Origin: an uncultured Azospirillum sp.
GTDB lineage: Bacteria; Pseudomonadota; Alphaproteobacteria; Azospirillales; Azospirillaceae
DNA length: 64,000 nucleotides
Reading direction: 5' to 3'
NCBI RefSeq assembly: GCF_946480385.1
Contig: NZ_CAMLJP010000001.1
Span: 124,001 to 188,000 of the forward strand
Shown: positions 1 to 9,366 of the stretch, in pieces
Numbering within the stretch: the stretch's first letter is position 1
Layout of the letters: each line of letters begins with the position of its first letter
Notes under the pieces: generated by a model
Database searches by the model: none
What the model saw: only the letters and a program-made list of their open reading frames with translations
Told to the model about the DNA's origin: nothing
Position numbers and translations under genes: made by a program

Positions 1-1523
1 CCCGCCATCTCGCCGACCGAACTCGCCACCGTCACCACGAGGTCGAGACTGGCGATCAGTGCGGCGACGCCCTCCAGATCGTTCTTCAGGTCGGTGTCCG
101 GCCAGCGCCGGATGCGGATGCCCAGCCGCGTTTCGACTTCGGCGATCTCCGCCTCGCGCCCGTCATATTGCAGGGTGACCGGGATCAGGCCGGGCAGGGC
201 CAGCAGCGGCGCCCAGTCGGCCAGCGCGGTGTAGGAAGCCTTGCGCTCCCCCAGCATGTTCTGGCTGCCCCAGCAGATGCCGACGCGCAAACCCGGCCCC
301 AATGCCGCCAGCCGCTCCGCCCAAGCCGCGCCGCGCGCCGGGTCGGGCGTCAGCCAGGACGGCCGGGCGGGAAAATCGGCCAGGGTCGGGCGCAGCAGAC
401 GCGGCAGCGATCCCATCGGCAGATGAGCCTTGGCGCCGGTGGCGGCGTCTGTCGGATCGACGGTCTCCGCCCGCACCGTGACGCCGGGCAGGGCGCGGCC
501 GACCAGCCCGGTCAGACGGACATCGACCTCCACCACCAGCGCCGCCGGCCCCAGCCTTGCGGCGAGGTCGGGCAGGGCGGTGCCGAACATCAGCTCGTCG
601 CCCAGCCCCTGTTCGCGCCAGACAAGCACGCGCCGGCCGGCCGCGCCGTCCCAGGCCGGCAGGGCGATGCTGCGCCCGGCCGACACGCGGCGGGAGGCGA
701 AGCGGGCCTCATACTCGTCCCATCCCTCCGCCAGCCGGCCGCGGCCGAGCAGCCGCAGGGCAAGGTTCCAGCGCGCCAGCGCGAAGCCGGGGGCATGGAC
801 GAGAGCGTTGCGATAGAGCGCCTCCGCCTCCTCGCCAAGCCCCTGCGCCTCGCGCAGCAGGGCGAGGTTCACCATCGTCTCGGCATCGTCGGGGGCGAGG
901 CGCAGCGCCTCCAGATGCGCCGCCTCGGCCTCGTCGGCGCGGCCGGTCTCTTTCAGCACGACGCCGAGGTTGGTAAGGGCGGTGGCATGGCCGGGGTCGA
1001 GCCGCAGGGCGTGGCGCAGCGCCGCTTCCGCTTCGCCATAGTCATCCTGCGCCCGCAGCAGCGTGCCGAGATTGGCCCAGGCCTCGGCATAGCCGGCGTT
1101 GAGGTCGAGCGCGCGGCGGTAATGGCGTGCGGCCTCCGCCAGACGGTCCTGCTCCTGCAGGGCACTGCCCAGGCTGTTGTGCGCCTCCGCATAGGCCTCG
1201 CGCAGGGCGAGCGCCCGGCGGTATTCCGCCTCCGCCTCCTCCAGCCGGCCCAGAGCGTGGAGGGCGAGGCCGAGGTTGGCGTGCTGCTCCGCCATCTTCG
1301 GGCGCCGGGCGATGGCCTGCCCGATCAGGCGGACGGCGTCGGCATCCTGTCCGCGCTGATGGTGCAACACGCCCAGCAGATGCAGCGCGTCAGCGTTCCC
1401 GCCGTCGACCGCCAGCATGGCGCGATAGCCACGCTCCGCCCCGTCCAGATCGCCGGCACGGTGGTGGGCCAGCGCCTCGCGCAGGAGGGCGACCAGTTTG
1501 GCGGGTGCTGCGGGTGGCGGCAT
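1..1523 (-). CDS. TPR-repeat glycosyltransferase-like protein, 3' part beyond window
   Basis: The frame is open from base 1523 to the window edge (about 507 residues, no stop), so the C terminus is missing. The first ~270 residues are tandem 34-residue TPR units with the usual W/L-G-Y-A-A-P pattern (for example repeated 'YAEAHNSLG' and 'YAEAWANLG' helices). The rest reads like the glycosyltransferase domain fused to TPRs in bacterial O-GlcNAc-transferase-like proteins ('EQGLGDELMFG', 'GLRVGICWGS'). A protein of the same design lies at 42960-44360. ATG 1523 is the chosen start. An in-frame ATG near 1606 would add 28 residues, and neither has a clear ribosome site. The substrate is unknown. It is divergent from the chemosensory operon, so glycosylation of a surface or flagellar protein is only a guess. 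Confidence 0.8.
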   Translation of the reverse strand, partial: MPPPAAPAKLVALLREALAHHRAGDLDGAERGYRAMLAVDGGNADALHLLGVLHHQRGQDADAVRLIGQAIARRPKMAEQHANLGLALHALGRLEEAEAEYRRALALREAYAEAHNSLGSALQEQDRLAEAARHYRRALDLNAGYAEAWANLGTLLRAQDDYGEAEAALRHALRLDPGHATALTNLGVVLKETGRADEAEAAHLEALRLAPDDAETMVNLALLREAQGLGEEAEALYRNALVHAPGFALARWNLALRLLGRGRLAEGWDEYEARFASRRVSAGRSIALPAWDGAAGRRVLVWREQGLGDELMFGTALPDLAARLGPAALVVEVDVRLTGLVGRALPGVTVRAETVDPTDAATGAKAHLPMGSLPRLLRPTLADFPARPSWLTPDPARGAAWAERLAALGPGLRVGICWGSQNMLGERKASYTALADWAPLLALPGLIPVTLQYDGREAEIAEVETRLGIRIRRWPDTDLKNDLEGVAALIASLDLVVTVASSVGEMA

Positions 1524-1616
1524 GAGTGAGGGGCGCCAAGGGAAGGAGCGGGCCAATTCGATAGCATGAATCGGTCCGGCGGCGCGCAAGCAAAATCCCG
1601 AATGCATTTAAGAGGA

Positions 1617-1645
1617 CTGGCGTGGCTTTCTTCATCCTGTATACT
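1617..1645 (+). promoter_or_regulatory. Possible promoter of the chemosensory operon
   Basis: A good -10-like hexamer, TATACT, lies at 1640-1645, about 50 bases before the chosen start of the first receiver gene. The -35 region at the right spacing (CTGGCG, 1617-1622) is a poor match. The gap between the divergent TPR gene and the operon is only about 170 bases, so the promoter must be close by. Weak call. Confidence 0.25.
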
Positions 1646-1695
1646 TGCCCGCAATTCGGCTTCGCCGGCTGATATCCATCCAAAAGGCTTATATC

Positions 1696-2091
1696 TTGAG
1701 TAAGACTGCAATCATCGTCGACGACAGCAAGCTTTCGCGCATGCATGTGCGGGCCATGGTCTTGCGCAACAAGCCCGACTGGTCGGTGGTCGAGGCGGCG
1801 AACGGCGACGAACTCTTCAAGACCTTGCAGGGCACGCCGGTCGACGTCGCGATCATCGACTACAACATGCCCGGCGACAACGGCGTGGACACTGCGGCCA
1901 AGCTGCGCCAGAGCCACCCCGACGTCCACATCGCCATCATCACCGCCAACGCCCAGGACGCTGTGGTGTCCGGCATCCGCGCGGTCGGCGCCGCCTTCAT
2001 GCCCAAGCCGCTGGAGGAGGAGCAGGTCGCCCGCTTCCTGAACTCCACCGCCCTGCCGCCGCGCCGGCCTTCCCAGGCCCCTCAGGAGTGA
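1696..2091 (+). CDS. CheY-like single-domain response regulator
   Basis: A stand-alone receiver domain of about 131 residues. The acidic pair is in 'IIVDDSKLSR', the phospho-acceptor Asp is in 'VAIIDYNMPG', the switch Thr in 'IAIITANAQ', and the conserved Lys in 'AFMPKPLEE'. There is no output domain, so it probably acts by protein contact or as a phosphate sink for the CheA of this operon. I chose TTG 1696 because AAAGG sits about 8 bases upstream and the family motif begins right after it. An in-frame ATG at 1645 would add 17 residues not typical of the family. The stop overlaps the next gene's GTG start (GTGA). It is the first gene of the operon and one of two receivers in it. Confidence 0.85.
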   Translation: MSKTAIIVDDSKLSRMHVRAMVLRNKPDWSVVEAANGDELFKTLQGTPVDVAIIDYNMPGDNGVDTAAKLRQSHPDVHIAIITANAQDAVVSGIRAVGAAFMPKPLEEEQVARFLNSTALPPRRPSQAPQE

Positions 2092-2735
2092 TCGCAGCCC
2101 CCATGCTGAGCGAGCTGGAGCGCGACGCGCTGGCCGAACTGGGCAACATCGGCATCGGCCGGGCCTCGACGGCGCTTGGCCGCATGCTGGGCGGGCTGGT
2201 CACCCTGTCGGTCCCGTCGGTGGAGATGGTGCCGCCGGACGCGGTGGCCGGACTGCTGGACCGGGCGTTGACGCCGCCGCTGGTGGGCATCTCGGAAACG
2301 CTGGGCGGCCTGTTCGCGGGATGCGCCCTGCTGGTCTTCCCCCAGGCCGGCAGCCTGCCCCTGGTGCGCGCCGCCCTGCCGCCCGACGTGCCGGCGGAGG
2401 ATGTTCCCGAGCTGGAGGACGAGGTTCTGGCGGAACTGGGCAACGTCGTGCTGAACAGCGCGCTGGCCCTGGTCGCCAACCTGCTGGGCGAGTCGGTCGA
2501 AACCGGCCTGCCGGTGGTGTTCCGCGGCGGTGCGGCGGAGATCCTGCGGGGATGTTCGGGGGCGGCTCCAACCGCGGACGGCGCAGCCGTGCTGTTCCAC
2601 ATCGACCTGCGCACGACCCTGCCGGGGGGCGACGGGACGGCGGTGGCGGGACGGGTGGTCCTGCTGCTCGACGCCGGCTCCGCCGGAGCGCTGCAGGCGA
2701 CGCTCGGCCGCTATATCGGGCGGCTGGTGGCGTGA
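2088..2735 (+). CDS. cheC: CheC-type CheY-P phosphatase
   Basis: About 215 residues with two copies of the CheC/FliY/CheX catalytic pattern (E-x2-N with following small residues): '[13 protein letters not shown]' near residue 15 and '[13 protein letters not shown]' near residue 118. Two intact E..N pairs suggest active dephosphorylation of phospho-receivers, as known for CheC/FliY proteins. The likely substrates are the two receivers of this operon. GTG 2088 overlaps the preceding stop. ATG 2103 is an alternative, with AGGAG 14 bases upstream. It is cytoplasmic, with no membrane segment. Confidence 0.85.
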   Translation: MIAAPMLSELERDALAELGNIGIGRASTALGRMLGGLVTLSVPSVEMVPPDAVAGLLDRALTPPLVGISETLGGLFAGCALLVFPQAGSLPLVRAALPPDVPAEDVPELEDEVLAELGNVVLNSALALVANLLGESVETGLPVVFRGGAAEILRGCSGAAPTADGAAVLFHIDLRTTLPGGDGTAVAGRVVLLLDAGSAGALQATLGRYIGRLVA

Positions 2736-2775
2736 CGGCAACAAGAACAACCGGCTGGAAAGGCGGGTAAGGACC

Positions 2776-4752
2776 ATGGCACTCATCAAGAAGACAAAGA
2801 TCGACACGGCGCACACCGCCCGGAGCAAGTCCGGCGCCGCCGGCGATCCGGATCGGTCCGCCGCCGAAATCGAGGCTTCCACGACCGAAGCCGCGCCGCC
2901 GGCCGCCACGCCGGGCGCGCCGCAGCGCCGCAGGGCGCGTGCCGATTCGCGCCGCCGGCAGGCCGCCAGCGGCATCGCCGCCGCCGCCACCGAGCTGGCG
3001 AGCGGCGTCACCCAGGCGGCCTCTGCGGCGGAGGAACTGCGCCGGGCGATGGAGCAGATCGCCGCCGGGGCGGAGGAATCGGCCAGCGCCACCCAGCAGT
3101 CCCAGCGCATGATCGGCCGCGCGTCGGAGCTTCTGACCCGCTCGCGCGGCACGGCGGAGCAGGCGGTGCTGCGGGTCGAGGCGCTGCAGGCCACGCTGAA
3201 GGACGTCAGCGGCCAGATCCTGTCCTCCATCGACGGCATCGTCCGTGCCGCCGAACGGCAGGAGGCGTCGGTGCGGCTGGTGCGCGACCTGGAGGCCCGG
3301 GCGCAGGAGATCGGCACCATCGTCCAGAGCGTCGCCGCCATCGCCGACCAGACCAACCTGCTGGCGCTGAACGCCGCCATCGAGGCTGCGCGGGCGGGGG
3401 AGGCGGGCAAGGGCTTCGCCGTCGTCGCCGACGAGGTGCAGGCGCTGGCCGAACGGTCGGAACGCAGCGCCAACGACATCCAGGGGATGGTCGCGGAAAT
3501 CCAGGAGGCGGTGGCATCCATCGCCGCCGGCATCGTCGCTTCCGCCGACGCCGCCAAGGCGGAGGTGGAGCGCGGGCGCATGATCGTCCAGCAGCTGGAA
3601 GGCGTACGGTCGGACATGTCGACCATCGTCCAGGGCGCGCAGGAGACGATCCGCGCCGCCGTGGAGGCCGATCAGGCCGCCCGCGAGGCCCTGCGCGGGG
3701 CCGAGACCATCGCCGCCAGCGCCGAGGAGCAGTCCGCCGCCGCCGAGGAGGCGCTGAGGACGGCGGGCGAGCAGGCGCTTGCCCTGACCCAGAGCCAGCG
3801 CGCCGCCGGCCAGCTGTCCGAACTGGCCGAGGATCTGGAGGGAACCGCCGACCTTGCCGCCACCGCCGACGAGCTGGCCTCCGCTGCAGAGGAACTGTCG
3901 GCTGCCATCGAGGAGATCAACCGCGGCGCCGCCCAGATCATGACCGCCATCGGCCAGATCTCCGGCGGGGCGCAGGCGCAGAGCGCGGCCACTCACCAGC
4001 TGGCCTCGGCGATCGCGGAGATCGACGCCGCAGCGACGCTGGCCGCCGGGCGGGCGGGCGAGTCCGTCGATCGCTGCACCTCGATGGAAGGTCTGCTGGG
4101 CGAAACCCGCGACACCATCGGCCGACTGGCCGACGGCATGCTGGAGGCGGTCGACTCCTCCCGCCGGGCCGGTGAACGGCTGGACGCGCTGGAGCGGCTC
4201 GGCCGGCGCATCGACAAGGTGGTGGACGCCATCGCCACCGTCGCCATCCAGACCGGCATGCTGGCGGTCAGCGGCTCCATCGAGGCTGCGCGGGCGGGGG
4301 AGTTCGGCCGCGGCTTCACCGTGGTCAGCGGCGACATCCGCAAGCTGGCCGGCGACAGCGCGGAAAGCGCGGAGCGGGTGAAGGACATCGTCCGCGACAT
4401 CCAGGACCAGATGCTGCGGGTGCGCCGCGACGTGGATGAGGTCTCCGCGACGGCGGTGACGGAGATCGCGCGCCACCGCGCCTTCGGCGTCACCCTGACC
4501 GCCGGCACGCAGGAACTGCGGGTGGTCACCGCCGGCGGCCGCGAGATTCTGGACGCCGCCAACGAGACCACCGCCGCCCTGCGCGAGACCCGCGTCGGCG
4601 TGGAGCAGGTGGCCGCCGCCGCCGCCGCCGCGAACCTCTCCGGCTCCGAAGCGGCCAAGGCCGCGCGCGAACAGGCGAAGGGGGCCGAGGAGCTGGCGTC
4701 GGCGATCGAGGAGATCGCGGCGATGGCCGACAGCCTGCTGGGCGCGGTTTGA
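2776..4752 (+). CDS. Soluble chemoreceptor (MCP) with two signalling-tip regions
   Basis: 658 residues, Ala/Glu-rich and predicted coiled coil, with no transmembrane segment or recognisable ligand domain, so cytoplasmic. A canonical receptor hairpin tip lies at about residues 185-225 ('[18 protein letters not shown]'). A second, degenerate tip lies at about 480-525 ('[18 protein letters not shown]'), where several tip residues that contact CheA and CheW are changed. The first ~55 residues are basic, Pro/Ala-rich and probably disordered. ATG 2776 has AAGGA just upstream; the longer open frame from 2530 overlaps the previous gene and is not used. It presumably signals to the CheA and triple CheW encoded downstream. 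Its stop overlaps the TTG start of the CheW gene. Confidence 0.88.
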   Translation: MALIKKTKIDTAHTARSKSGAAGDPDRSAAEIEASTTEAAPPAATPGAPQRRRARADSRRRQAASGIAAAATELASGVTQAASAAEELRRAMEQIAAGAEESASATQQSQRMIGRASELLTRSRGTAEQAVLRVEALQATLKDVSGQILSSIDGIVRAAERQEASVRLVRDLEARAQEIGTIVQSVAAIADQTNLLALNAAIEAARAGEAGKGFAVVADEVQALAERSERSANDIQGMVAEIQEAVASIAAGIVASADAAKAEVERGRMIVQQLEGVRSDMSTIVQGAQETIRAAVEADQAAREALRGAETIAASAEEQSAAAEEALRTAGEQALALTQSQRAAGQLSELAEDLEGTADLAATADELASAAEELSAAIEEINRGAAQIMTAIGQISGGAQAQSAATHQLASAIAEIDAAATLAAGRAGESVDRCTSMEGLLGETRDTIGRLADGMLEAVDSSRRAGERLDALERLGRRIDKVVDAIATVAIQTGMLAVSGSIEAARAGEFGRGFTVVSGDIRKLAGDSAESAERVKDIVRDIQDQMLRVRRDVDEVSATAVTEIARHRAFGVTLTAGTQELRVVTAGGREILDAANETTAALRETRVGVEQVAAAAAAANLSGSEAAKAAREQAKGAEELASAIEEIAAMADSLLGAV

Positions 4753-6302
4753 CCGCCGTGGCCCAAGACGTGGCCGGGAACCGTGCGGCGACAGGCGAGG
4801 CCGATGGCGCCCTCGCCTTCGTCACGGTGGCGGTCGGCGAGCTGCGCCTCGCGCTGCCGCTGTCGGCGGTCCGCGCGGTGATCCGGCTGCCGGAGCTGGT
4901 GCGCATTCCGCTGGGGCCGCCCAGCCTCGACGGGCTGGCGCAGTGGCATGGCGAGGCGGTGCCGGTGCTGGACCTTGCCAGGGCGTTGGACCGGCCGGCC
5001 GGTGGGGCCGCCACGCGGGAAACGCGCGCGGTGCTGGTCGGGCATCGCGGCCAGCCGGTGGGTCTGCGGGTGGACGCGATGGCCGGCATCCTGCGCAGCG
5101 ACCCCGACCGCATCGATCCGGTGACGCAGGAGGAGGGCGGGCTCGACCCCGCCATGCTGGACGGCCTGCTGCGCGACGGCCCGGCCACCATCCTGAAGCT
5201 CGACGCGCTGATCGACCGCCAGTTCGGCGACGGGACGGAGGCGGATCGACCGGAGCGGGGCACCGGTGGGTTCGGACATGTGATGGCGGGCGAGGCCGGC
5301 AAAGCGGCGGCCGGACCCGACCGTCAGGCCCTTCTGGTCTTCGAGGTCGCCGGGCAGGAATTCGCCCTGCCGGTGGATCGGGTGCGCGAGGTTCTGCCGG
5401 CTCCGCACGAGATCGCCCGCATGGCGCGGGCCAAGGCGCATCTGCTGGGCGTGATGGCGGTGCGCGACCGGCTGCTGCCGCTGGTGGGGTTGCGCGCCCT
5501 GTTCGGGCTGGACGGTGAACAGGGGGCCGGGCGCCGCGTCGTCGTGGTGCGGTCGGGGGCGGGGGAAGCGCCGGTCGGCGTGCTGGTGGACGAGGTGCGT
5601 GAGATCCTGCGGCTCGATCCCGCGCTGATCGACCCGGTGCCGCCGCTGCTGGCCCGCGAGCCGGAGTTCGAGGATCTGGACGGCATCGCCCGCGCGGATG
5701 GCGGGCGGCGGCTGGTGTCGGTGCTGTCGGCGGAGCGGCTGTTCCGCCATGGCGCGGCAATCGGCGCGGAAGCGGGCGGAGAGGGAGACGGCATGGAGCC
5801 GGCGCAGTCTGCGGAGGGGAGCGGAAACGTGGAACGCTTCGTCGTCTTCCGCCTCGCCGGGGCCGAATACGGCCTGCCGGTCGCCGCCGTGCGCGAGGTG
5901 CTGCGCCGGCCCGACGGCATCACGCCGCTTCCCAACGCACCCGATTTCGTCGCCGGCGTGCTGACCCTGCGCGGCGAGGTGCTGCCGCTGATCGACCAGC
6001 GCCGGTTGCTGAACCTGCCGGCCGCCACGGCCGGCCTCTCCGCCGGGCTCGAGCGCGGGCGGGTGGTGGTGGTCGGGCGCGACGGGCTGCTGGTCGGGCT
6101 GCTGGTCGACGGGCTGTCCGGCCTGCTGACGGTTCCGGTGGAGCGGATCGGGCCGGCACCGGCGGTGTCGGCGGCGCAGCGCCGGCTGATCCGCCGGGTC
6201 GCCACACTCGAGTCCGGCGGCGCCCGCCTGATCCTGCTGATGGACGCGGAAAGCCTGCTCGACATGGACCGGTTGGCCGACCTGCCTGTTATCCCGCAGT
6301 GA
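4749..6302 (+). CDS. Triple-CheW-domain coupling protein
   Basis: 517 residues holding three complete CheW-like domains: about 20-160 ('[19 protein letters not shown]'), 195-330 ('[20 protein letters not shown]') and 363-510 ('[20 protein letters not shown]'), joined by short Ala/Gly/Glu linkers. CheW domains couple receptors to CheA. Three in one chain is unusual and would give fixed stoichiometry in an array. TTG 4749 overlaps the MCP stop (TTGA); GTG 4758 is an alternative. The gene lies between the MCP and cheB genes, as expected of a dedicated adaptor. Confidence 0.85.
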   Translation: MTAVAQDVAGNRAATGEADGALAFVTVAVGELRLALPLSAVRAVIRLPELVRIPLGPPSLDGLAQWHGEAVPVLDLARALDRPAGGAATRETRAVLVGHRGQPVGLRVDAMAGILRSDPDRIDPVTQEEGGLDPAMLDGLLRDGPATILKLDALIDRQFGDGTEADRPERGTGGFGHVMAGEAGKAAAGPDRQALLVFEVAGQEFALPVDRVREVLPAPHEIARMARAKAHLLGVMAVRDRLLPLVGLRALFGLDGEQGAGRRVVVVRSGAGEAPVGVLVDEVREILRLDPALIDPVPPLLAREPEFEDLDGIARADGGRRLVSVLSAERLFRHGAAIGAEAGGEGDGMEPAQSAEGSGNVERFVVFRLAGAEYGLPVAAVREVLRRPDGITPLPNAPDFVAGVLTLRGEVLPLIDQRRLLNLPAATAGLSAGLERGRVVVVGRDGLLVGLLVDGLSGLLTVPVERIGPAPAVSAAQRRLIRRVATLESGGARLILLMDAESLLDMDRLADLPVIPQ

Positions 6303-6318
6303 CGGCTGGGAGCCTGGA

Positions 6319-7455
6319 GTGGGGGACGGCGTGCTGACGGTGCTGGTGGTGGACGATTCCGCGTTGATGCGCCGGCGCATCGCGGATCTGCTGACCGAGG
6401 CCGGATTCCGGGTGGAGACCGCCGCGACGGGGGAGGAGGCCCTGGCGCGCCTGCCGGTCGTCGATCCGGACGTGGTGACGTTGGACGTCACCATGCCGGG
6501 CATGGACGGGCTGACCTGCCTTGCCCGCATCATGGTGGAGCATCCCAAGCCGGTCGTCATGGTCTCCGCCCTTACCGGCGCGGGGGCGGAGGAGACGCTG
6601 GAGGCGCTTCGGCTTGGCGCGGTGGAGGCGGTGCAGAAGCCGGCCGCCGGCTCCATCGGCCGGATCGGGGAGGAATTGGTGGAGACGGTGCGCGCCGCCG
6701 CATCCTCCCGCCCGCGCCGGGTCCGCGGCCTGCGCGAACGGCTGCGGCTGGCCCGCGCCCGCATCGCCGGGGAGGATTTCGTGGCGCCCGAGGGGCTGCC
6801 GCCTGCGGTGCCGCCCATGGTGGCATCGCCCCCAGCCACGGCGTCGGGCGGCGCGGGCGAGGGGGTGGTGCTGGTGGGTGTCTCCACCGGCGGCCCCAGC
6901 ACGCTGGAAGACATCCTGCCCCTGCTGCCGGCCGGCTTTCCCTGGCCGGTGGTGGTGGCGCAGCACATGCCGGCCGCCTTCACCGCGACGCTGGCGCGCC
7001 GGCTGGACGAGTTGTGCGCGCTGAAGGTGGTGGAGGTGGAGCGGGCGACGGTGTTGGCGCCGGGCATGGTCTGCATCGCCCGCGGCAGCGCCGACGTCGA
7101 GCTGGCGCGGCGCGGCGGACGGCTTCAGGCGGTCTGCGTGCCGGCCTCGGCCGACCGGCCCTGGCATCCCAATGCCGACCGGCTGGTGACCAGCGCTCTA
7201 CGGCTGCTGCCCGCCGACCGGCTGGTGGGGGTGCTGCTGACCGGCATGGGGAATGACGGGGCGGCGGCGATGGCCGAGCTTCACGCCCGCGGTGGTCGCA
7301 CCATCGCGGAGTCGGAGGACAGCGCCGTCGTCTTCGGCATGCCGCAGGACCTGATCCGGCGCGGCGGCGCCGGCGTCGTGCTGCCGTCGGGCCGGATCGC
7401 CGGCCAGCTCACCCGCTGGCTGATGCCCGCCGCCCGGCGCGTCGGGATCGATTGA
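6319..7455 (+). CDS. cheB: CheB protein-glutamate methylesterase
   Basis: 378 residues. The N-terminal receiver (about 6-125) has 'VLVVDDSALMRRRI' and the acceptor Asp in 'VVTLDVTMPGMDG'. The C-terminal methylesterase (about 190-370) has the Ser of 'GVSTGGPSTL', the His of 'VAQHMP' and the Asp of 'GMGNDGAAAM' as the catalytic triad. It removes receptor methyl groups, and in the family also deamidates glutamines, opposing the CheR encoded two genes downstream. GTG 6319 follows a GGGAG-like site; GTG 6331 is also possible. Normal length for the family. Confidence 0.95.
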   Translation: MGDGVLTVLVVDDSALMRRRIADLLTEAGFRVETAATGEEALARLPVVDPDVVTLDVTMPGMDGLTCLARIMVEHPKPVVMVSALTGAGAEETLEALRLGAVEAVQKPAAGSIGRIGEELVETVRAAASSRPRRVRGLRERLRLARARIAGEDFVAPEGLPPAVPPMVASPPATASGGAGEGVVLVGVSTGGPSTLEDILPLLPAGFPWPVVVAQHMPAAFTATLARRLDELCALKVVEVERATVLAPGMVCIARGSADVELARRGGRLQAVCVPASADRPWHPNADRLVTSALRLLPADRLVGVLLTGMGNDGAAAMAELHARGGRTIAESEDSAVVFGMPQDLIRRGGAGVVLPSGRIAGQLTRWLMPAARRVGID

Positions 7456-7466
7456 GGAGTGACGCC

Positions 7467-8090
7467 ATGGGACTGGTGAAGAAAAAGGCCGCTCCGGACC
7501 CTGCGCCGGCCGCAACAGGCGCCCGGCTTGACCCGCTGGCCTCGCTCGAGGTTGCCGACGCCGCGGTGCGCCGTGACGCAGCCCACGCGCTGGGTCATGC
7601 GGCGCTGCCGGGTGCGGAGGCGGCGCTCGCCCGCCGGCTCCAGGCGGAGGGGGATGCCGGCGTGCGCGAGGCCATCCTGACCGCGCTCGCCCGCATCGCC
7701 ACGCCGGAGGCGGCGGCGGTGCTGGTGCCCTTCCTCGACAGTGAAGATGCGGCCTTGCGCAATGCGGCGCTGGAAAGCCTGCAGCAGATGCCGGCGGAGG
7801 TCGCCGCCCCGGCGCTGCTGCCGCTGCTCGACCATGCCGACGCCGACCTGCGCATCTTCGCGGTGCAGGGACTGGGCAGCCTTGCCCATCCCGTCCGGGC
7901 CGACTGGTTGGCAAGGGTGATGGAGCGCGATGCCGACGTGAATGTCTGCCTCGCCGCGGTGGAGGCGCTGGCCGAGGCCGGCAGTCCGGAGGCGCTGTCC
8001 AGCCTGGAGACTCTGGCCCGCCGCTTCCCCGGCGACGCCTTCGTCGCCTTCGCCGTCGACGCCGCCCGCTCCAGTTTCCACGGCCGGTGA
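7467..8090 (+). CDS. HEAT-repeat protein of the chemosensory operon
   Basis: 207 residues, with a short Lys/Ala/Pro leader followed by about five HEAT-like alpha-helical repeats of roughly 31 residues (Ala/Leu-rich helix pairs with 'DAAVRRDAAHALGHAAL', 'DADLRIFAVQGLGSLAH', 'DVNVCLAAVEALAEAG'). Such proteins are scaffolds and carry no enzymatic motif. ATG 7467 is preceded by GAGGAG at 7 bases. The TTG at 7452 that overlaps the cheB stop is less likely. Its place between cheB and cheR suggests a role in organising the adaptation enzymes or the array. HEAT proteins occur in some unorthodox chemosensory clusters, but I cannot assign a named orthologue. Confidence 0.85.
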   Translation: MGLVKKKAAPDPAPAATGARLDPLASLEVADAAVRRDAAHALGHAALPGAEAALARRLQAEGDAGVREAILTALARIATPEAAAVLVPFLDSEDAALRNAALESLQQMPAEVAAPALLPLLDHADADLRIFAVQGLGSLAHPVRADWLARVMERDADVNVCLAAVEALAEAGSPEALSSLETLARRFPGDAFVAFAVDAARSSFHGR

Positions 8091-8974
8091 ACGGAGTGAC
8101 CGACGCCGAGCCGGAAGGCCTGTCCCAGGAGGAGTATGCGACGCTCTGCGGATTCCTGCGGGACCGCACCGGTCTGTCCTTCACCGAGGCCAAGCGCTAT
8201 TTCGTCGACCGCCGCGTCGCCGCCCGCATGCAGGCGGTCGGCGCGCCGGGTCTGCGCGCCTATATGAATTTGCTGCGCTTCCAGGCATCGGGGGAGGAGC
8301 TTCAGCGGCTCGTCAACCTGATGACGGTGAACGAGACCTATTTCTTCCGCGAGAAGTATCAGCTCGATTGTCTGGTGAACTCCGTCCTCGACGAGCTGGT
8401 GCGGGCGCGGCCGAAGGGCTCGCGGCTGCGCATCTGGTCGGCCGGCTGCGCCACCGGGGAGGAACCCTATTCCATCGCGATCATGCTGCTGGAAAACTGG
8501 CACCGGGTGGACGATTACGAGATCGAGCTGCTGGCGTCCGACATCGACAGCGCCGTACTGGAACGCGCGCGCGAGGGCATCTATGACGAGCGCGCCCTGC
8601 AGGGGCTGCCGGCCCATCTGCGCGCCAAGTATTTCCAGCCCCTGCGCGGAGCGGCCGAGGCCGGGGGGCCACGCTGGCAGATCGTCGAGGATCTGCGGGA
8701 GTCCGTGGATTTCTCGCTGGTCAACATCGCCGACCCGCAGCAGGTGCGGGCCTTCCGCGGGATCGACGTGATCTTTTGCCGCAACCTGCTGATCTATTTC
8801 GACGATCTGGGCCGACGGGAGGCGGCGAGCATGTTCTACGATGCCCTGGCGCCGGGCGGCTTCGTCTGTCTCGGCCATTCGGAAAGCATGAGCCGCATGT
8901 CCTCGCTGTTCGTTCCACGCCGCTTCCCCGACGCCATCCTCTACCAGAAGCCGGTGGACGGGGGTGCGGCATGA
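8087..8974 (+). CDS. cheR: CheR protein-glutamate methyltransferase
   Basis: 295 residues with the CheR layout: an N-terminal helical domain (about 10-85, 'LRDRTGLSF' and 'NLMTVNETYFFRE') and a SAM-binding domain (about 95-280) with 'IWSAGCATGEEPYSIAI', 'LLASDIDSAVLERAREGIY' and 'DVIFCRNLLIYF'. It methylates receptor glutamates using S-adenosylmethionine. The likely target is the soluble MCP of this operon. The GTG start overlaps the previous stop (GTGA), indicating translational coupling. Confidence 0.95.
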   Translation: MNGVTDAEPEGLSQEEYATLCGFLRDRTGLSFTEAKRYFVDRRVAARMQAVGAPGLRAYMNLLRFQASGEELQRLVNLMTVNETYFFREKYQLDCLVNSVLDELVRARPKGSRLRIWSAGCATGEEPYSIAIMLLENWHRVDDYEIELLASDIDSAVLERAREGIYDERALQGLPAHLRAKYFQPLRGAAEAGGPRWQIVEDLRESVDFSLVNIADPQQVRAFRGIDVIFCRNLLIYFDDLGRREAASMFYDALAPGGFVCLGHSESMSRMSSLFVPRRFPDAILYQKPVDGGAA

Positions 8975-9366
8975 GCGGGCCGCGCATCCTGGTGGTGGAC
9001 GATGCCGTGACCGTGCGCGCCTTCAGCCGCCGCGTGCTGGAGGCGGACGGCTTCGTGGTGGACGAGGCGGTGAACGGCATCGAAGGGCTGGAACGCGCCA
9101 TGGCCGCGCCGCCGGATCTGGTGATCGTCGACGTCAACATGCGCAAGATGGATGGCTACACCATGCTGCGCGTCCTGCGCCGGGACCCGAGCCTGCGCGA
9201 CGTGCCCGCCATCATGATCAGCACCGAATCGAAGGACAGCGACCGCGAGCAGGCCCTGCTGGCCGGCGCCAACTGGTACATCGTGAAGCCGCCGCGGCCG
9301 GAGATGCTGATTGAGGCGGCCCGGCTGCTGACCGGACGGCCGCCCGACACGGAGGACGCGCCATGA
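8971..9366 (+). CDS. CheY-like single-domain response regulator
   Basis: 131 residues, a receiver domain only. The acidic pair is in 'ILVVDDAVTVRAF', the acceptor Asp in 'LVIVDVNMRKMDGY', the switch Ser/Thr in 'IMISTESKD' and the Lys in 'WYIVKPPRP'. It starts ATGA-overlapped with cheR and ends ATGA-overlapped with cheA, so it is very probably CheA's direct phospho-partner. It differs clearly from the receiver at 1696-2091, so the operon has two distinct outputs, or one output and one sink. Confidence 0.9.
   Translation: MSGPRILVVDDAVTVRAFSRRVLEADGFVVDEAVNGIEGLERAMAAPPDLVIVDVNMRKMDGYTMLRVLRRDPSLRDVPAIMISTESKDSDREQALLAGANWYIVKPPRPEMLIEAARLLTGRPPDTEDAP

Noticed and set aside
168..1529. 453-codon + frame opposite the TPR gene
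   Set aside because: The minus strand has clear periodic TPR units over the same bases; the + frame is Gln/Arg-rich without motifs.
2082..4476. Long frames on - opposite cheC and the MCP (2082-3626, 2200-4476)
   Set aside because: Antisense to strongly supported chemosensory genes; the His/Ala/Arg-rich composition has no domain.
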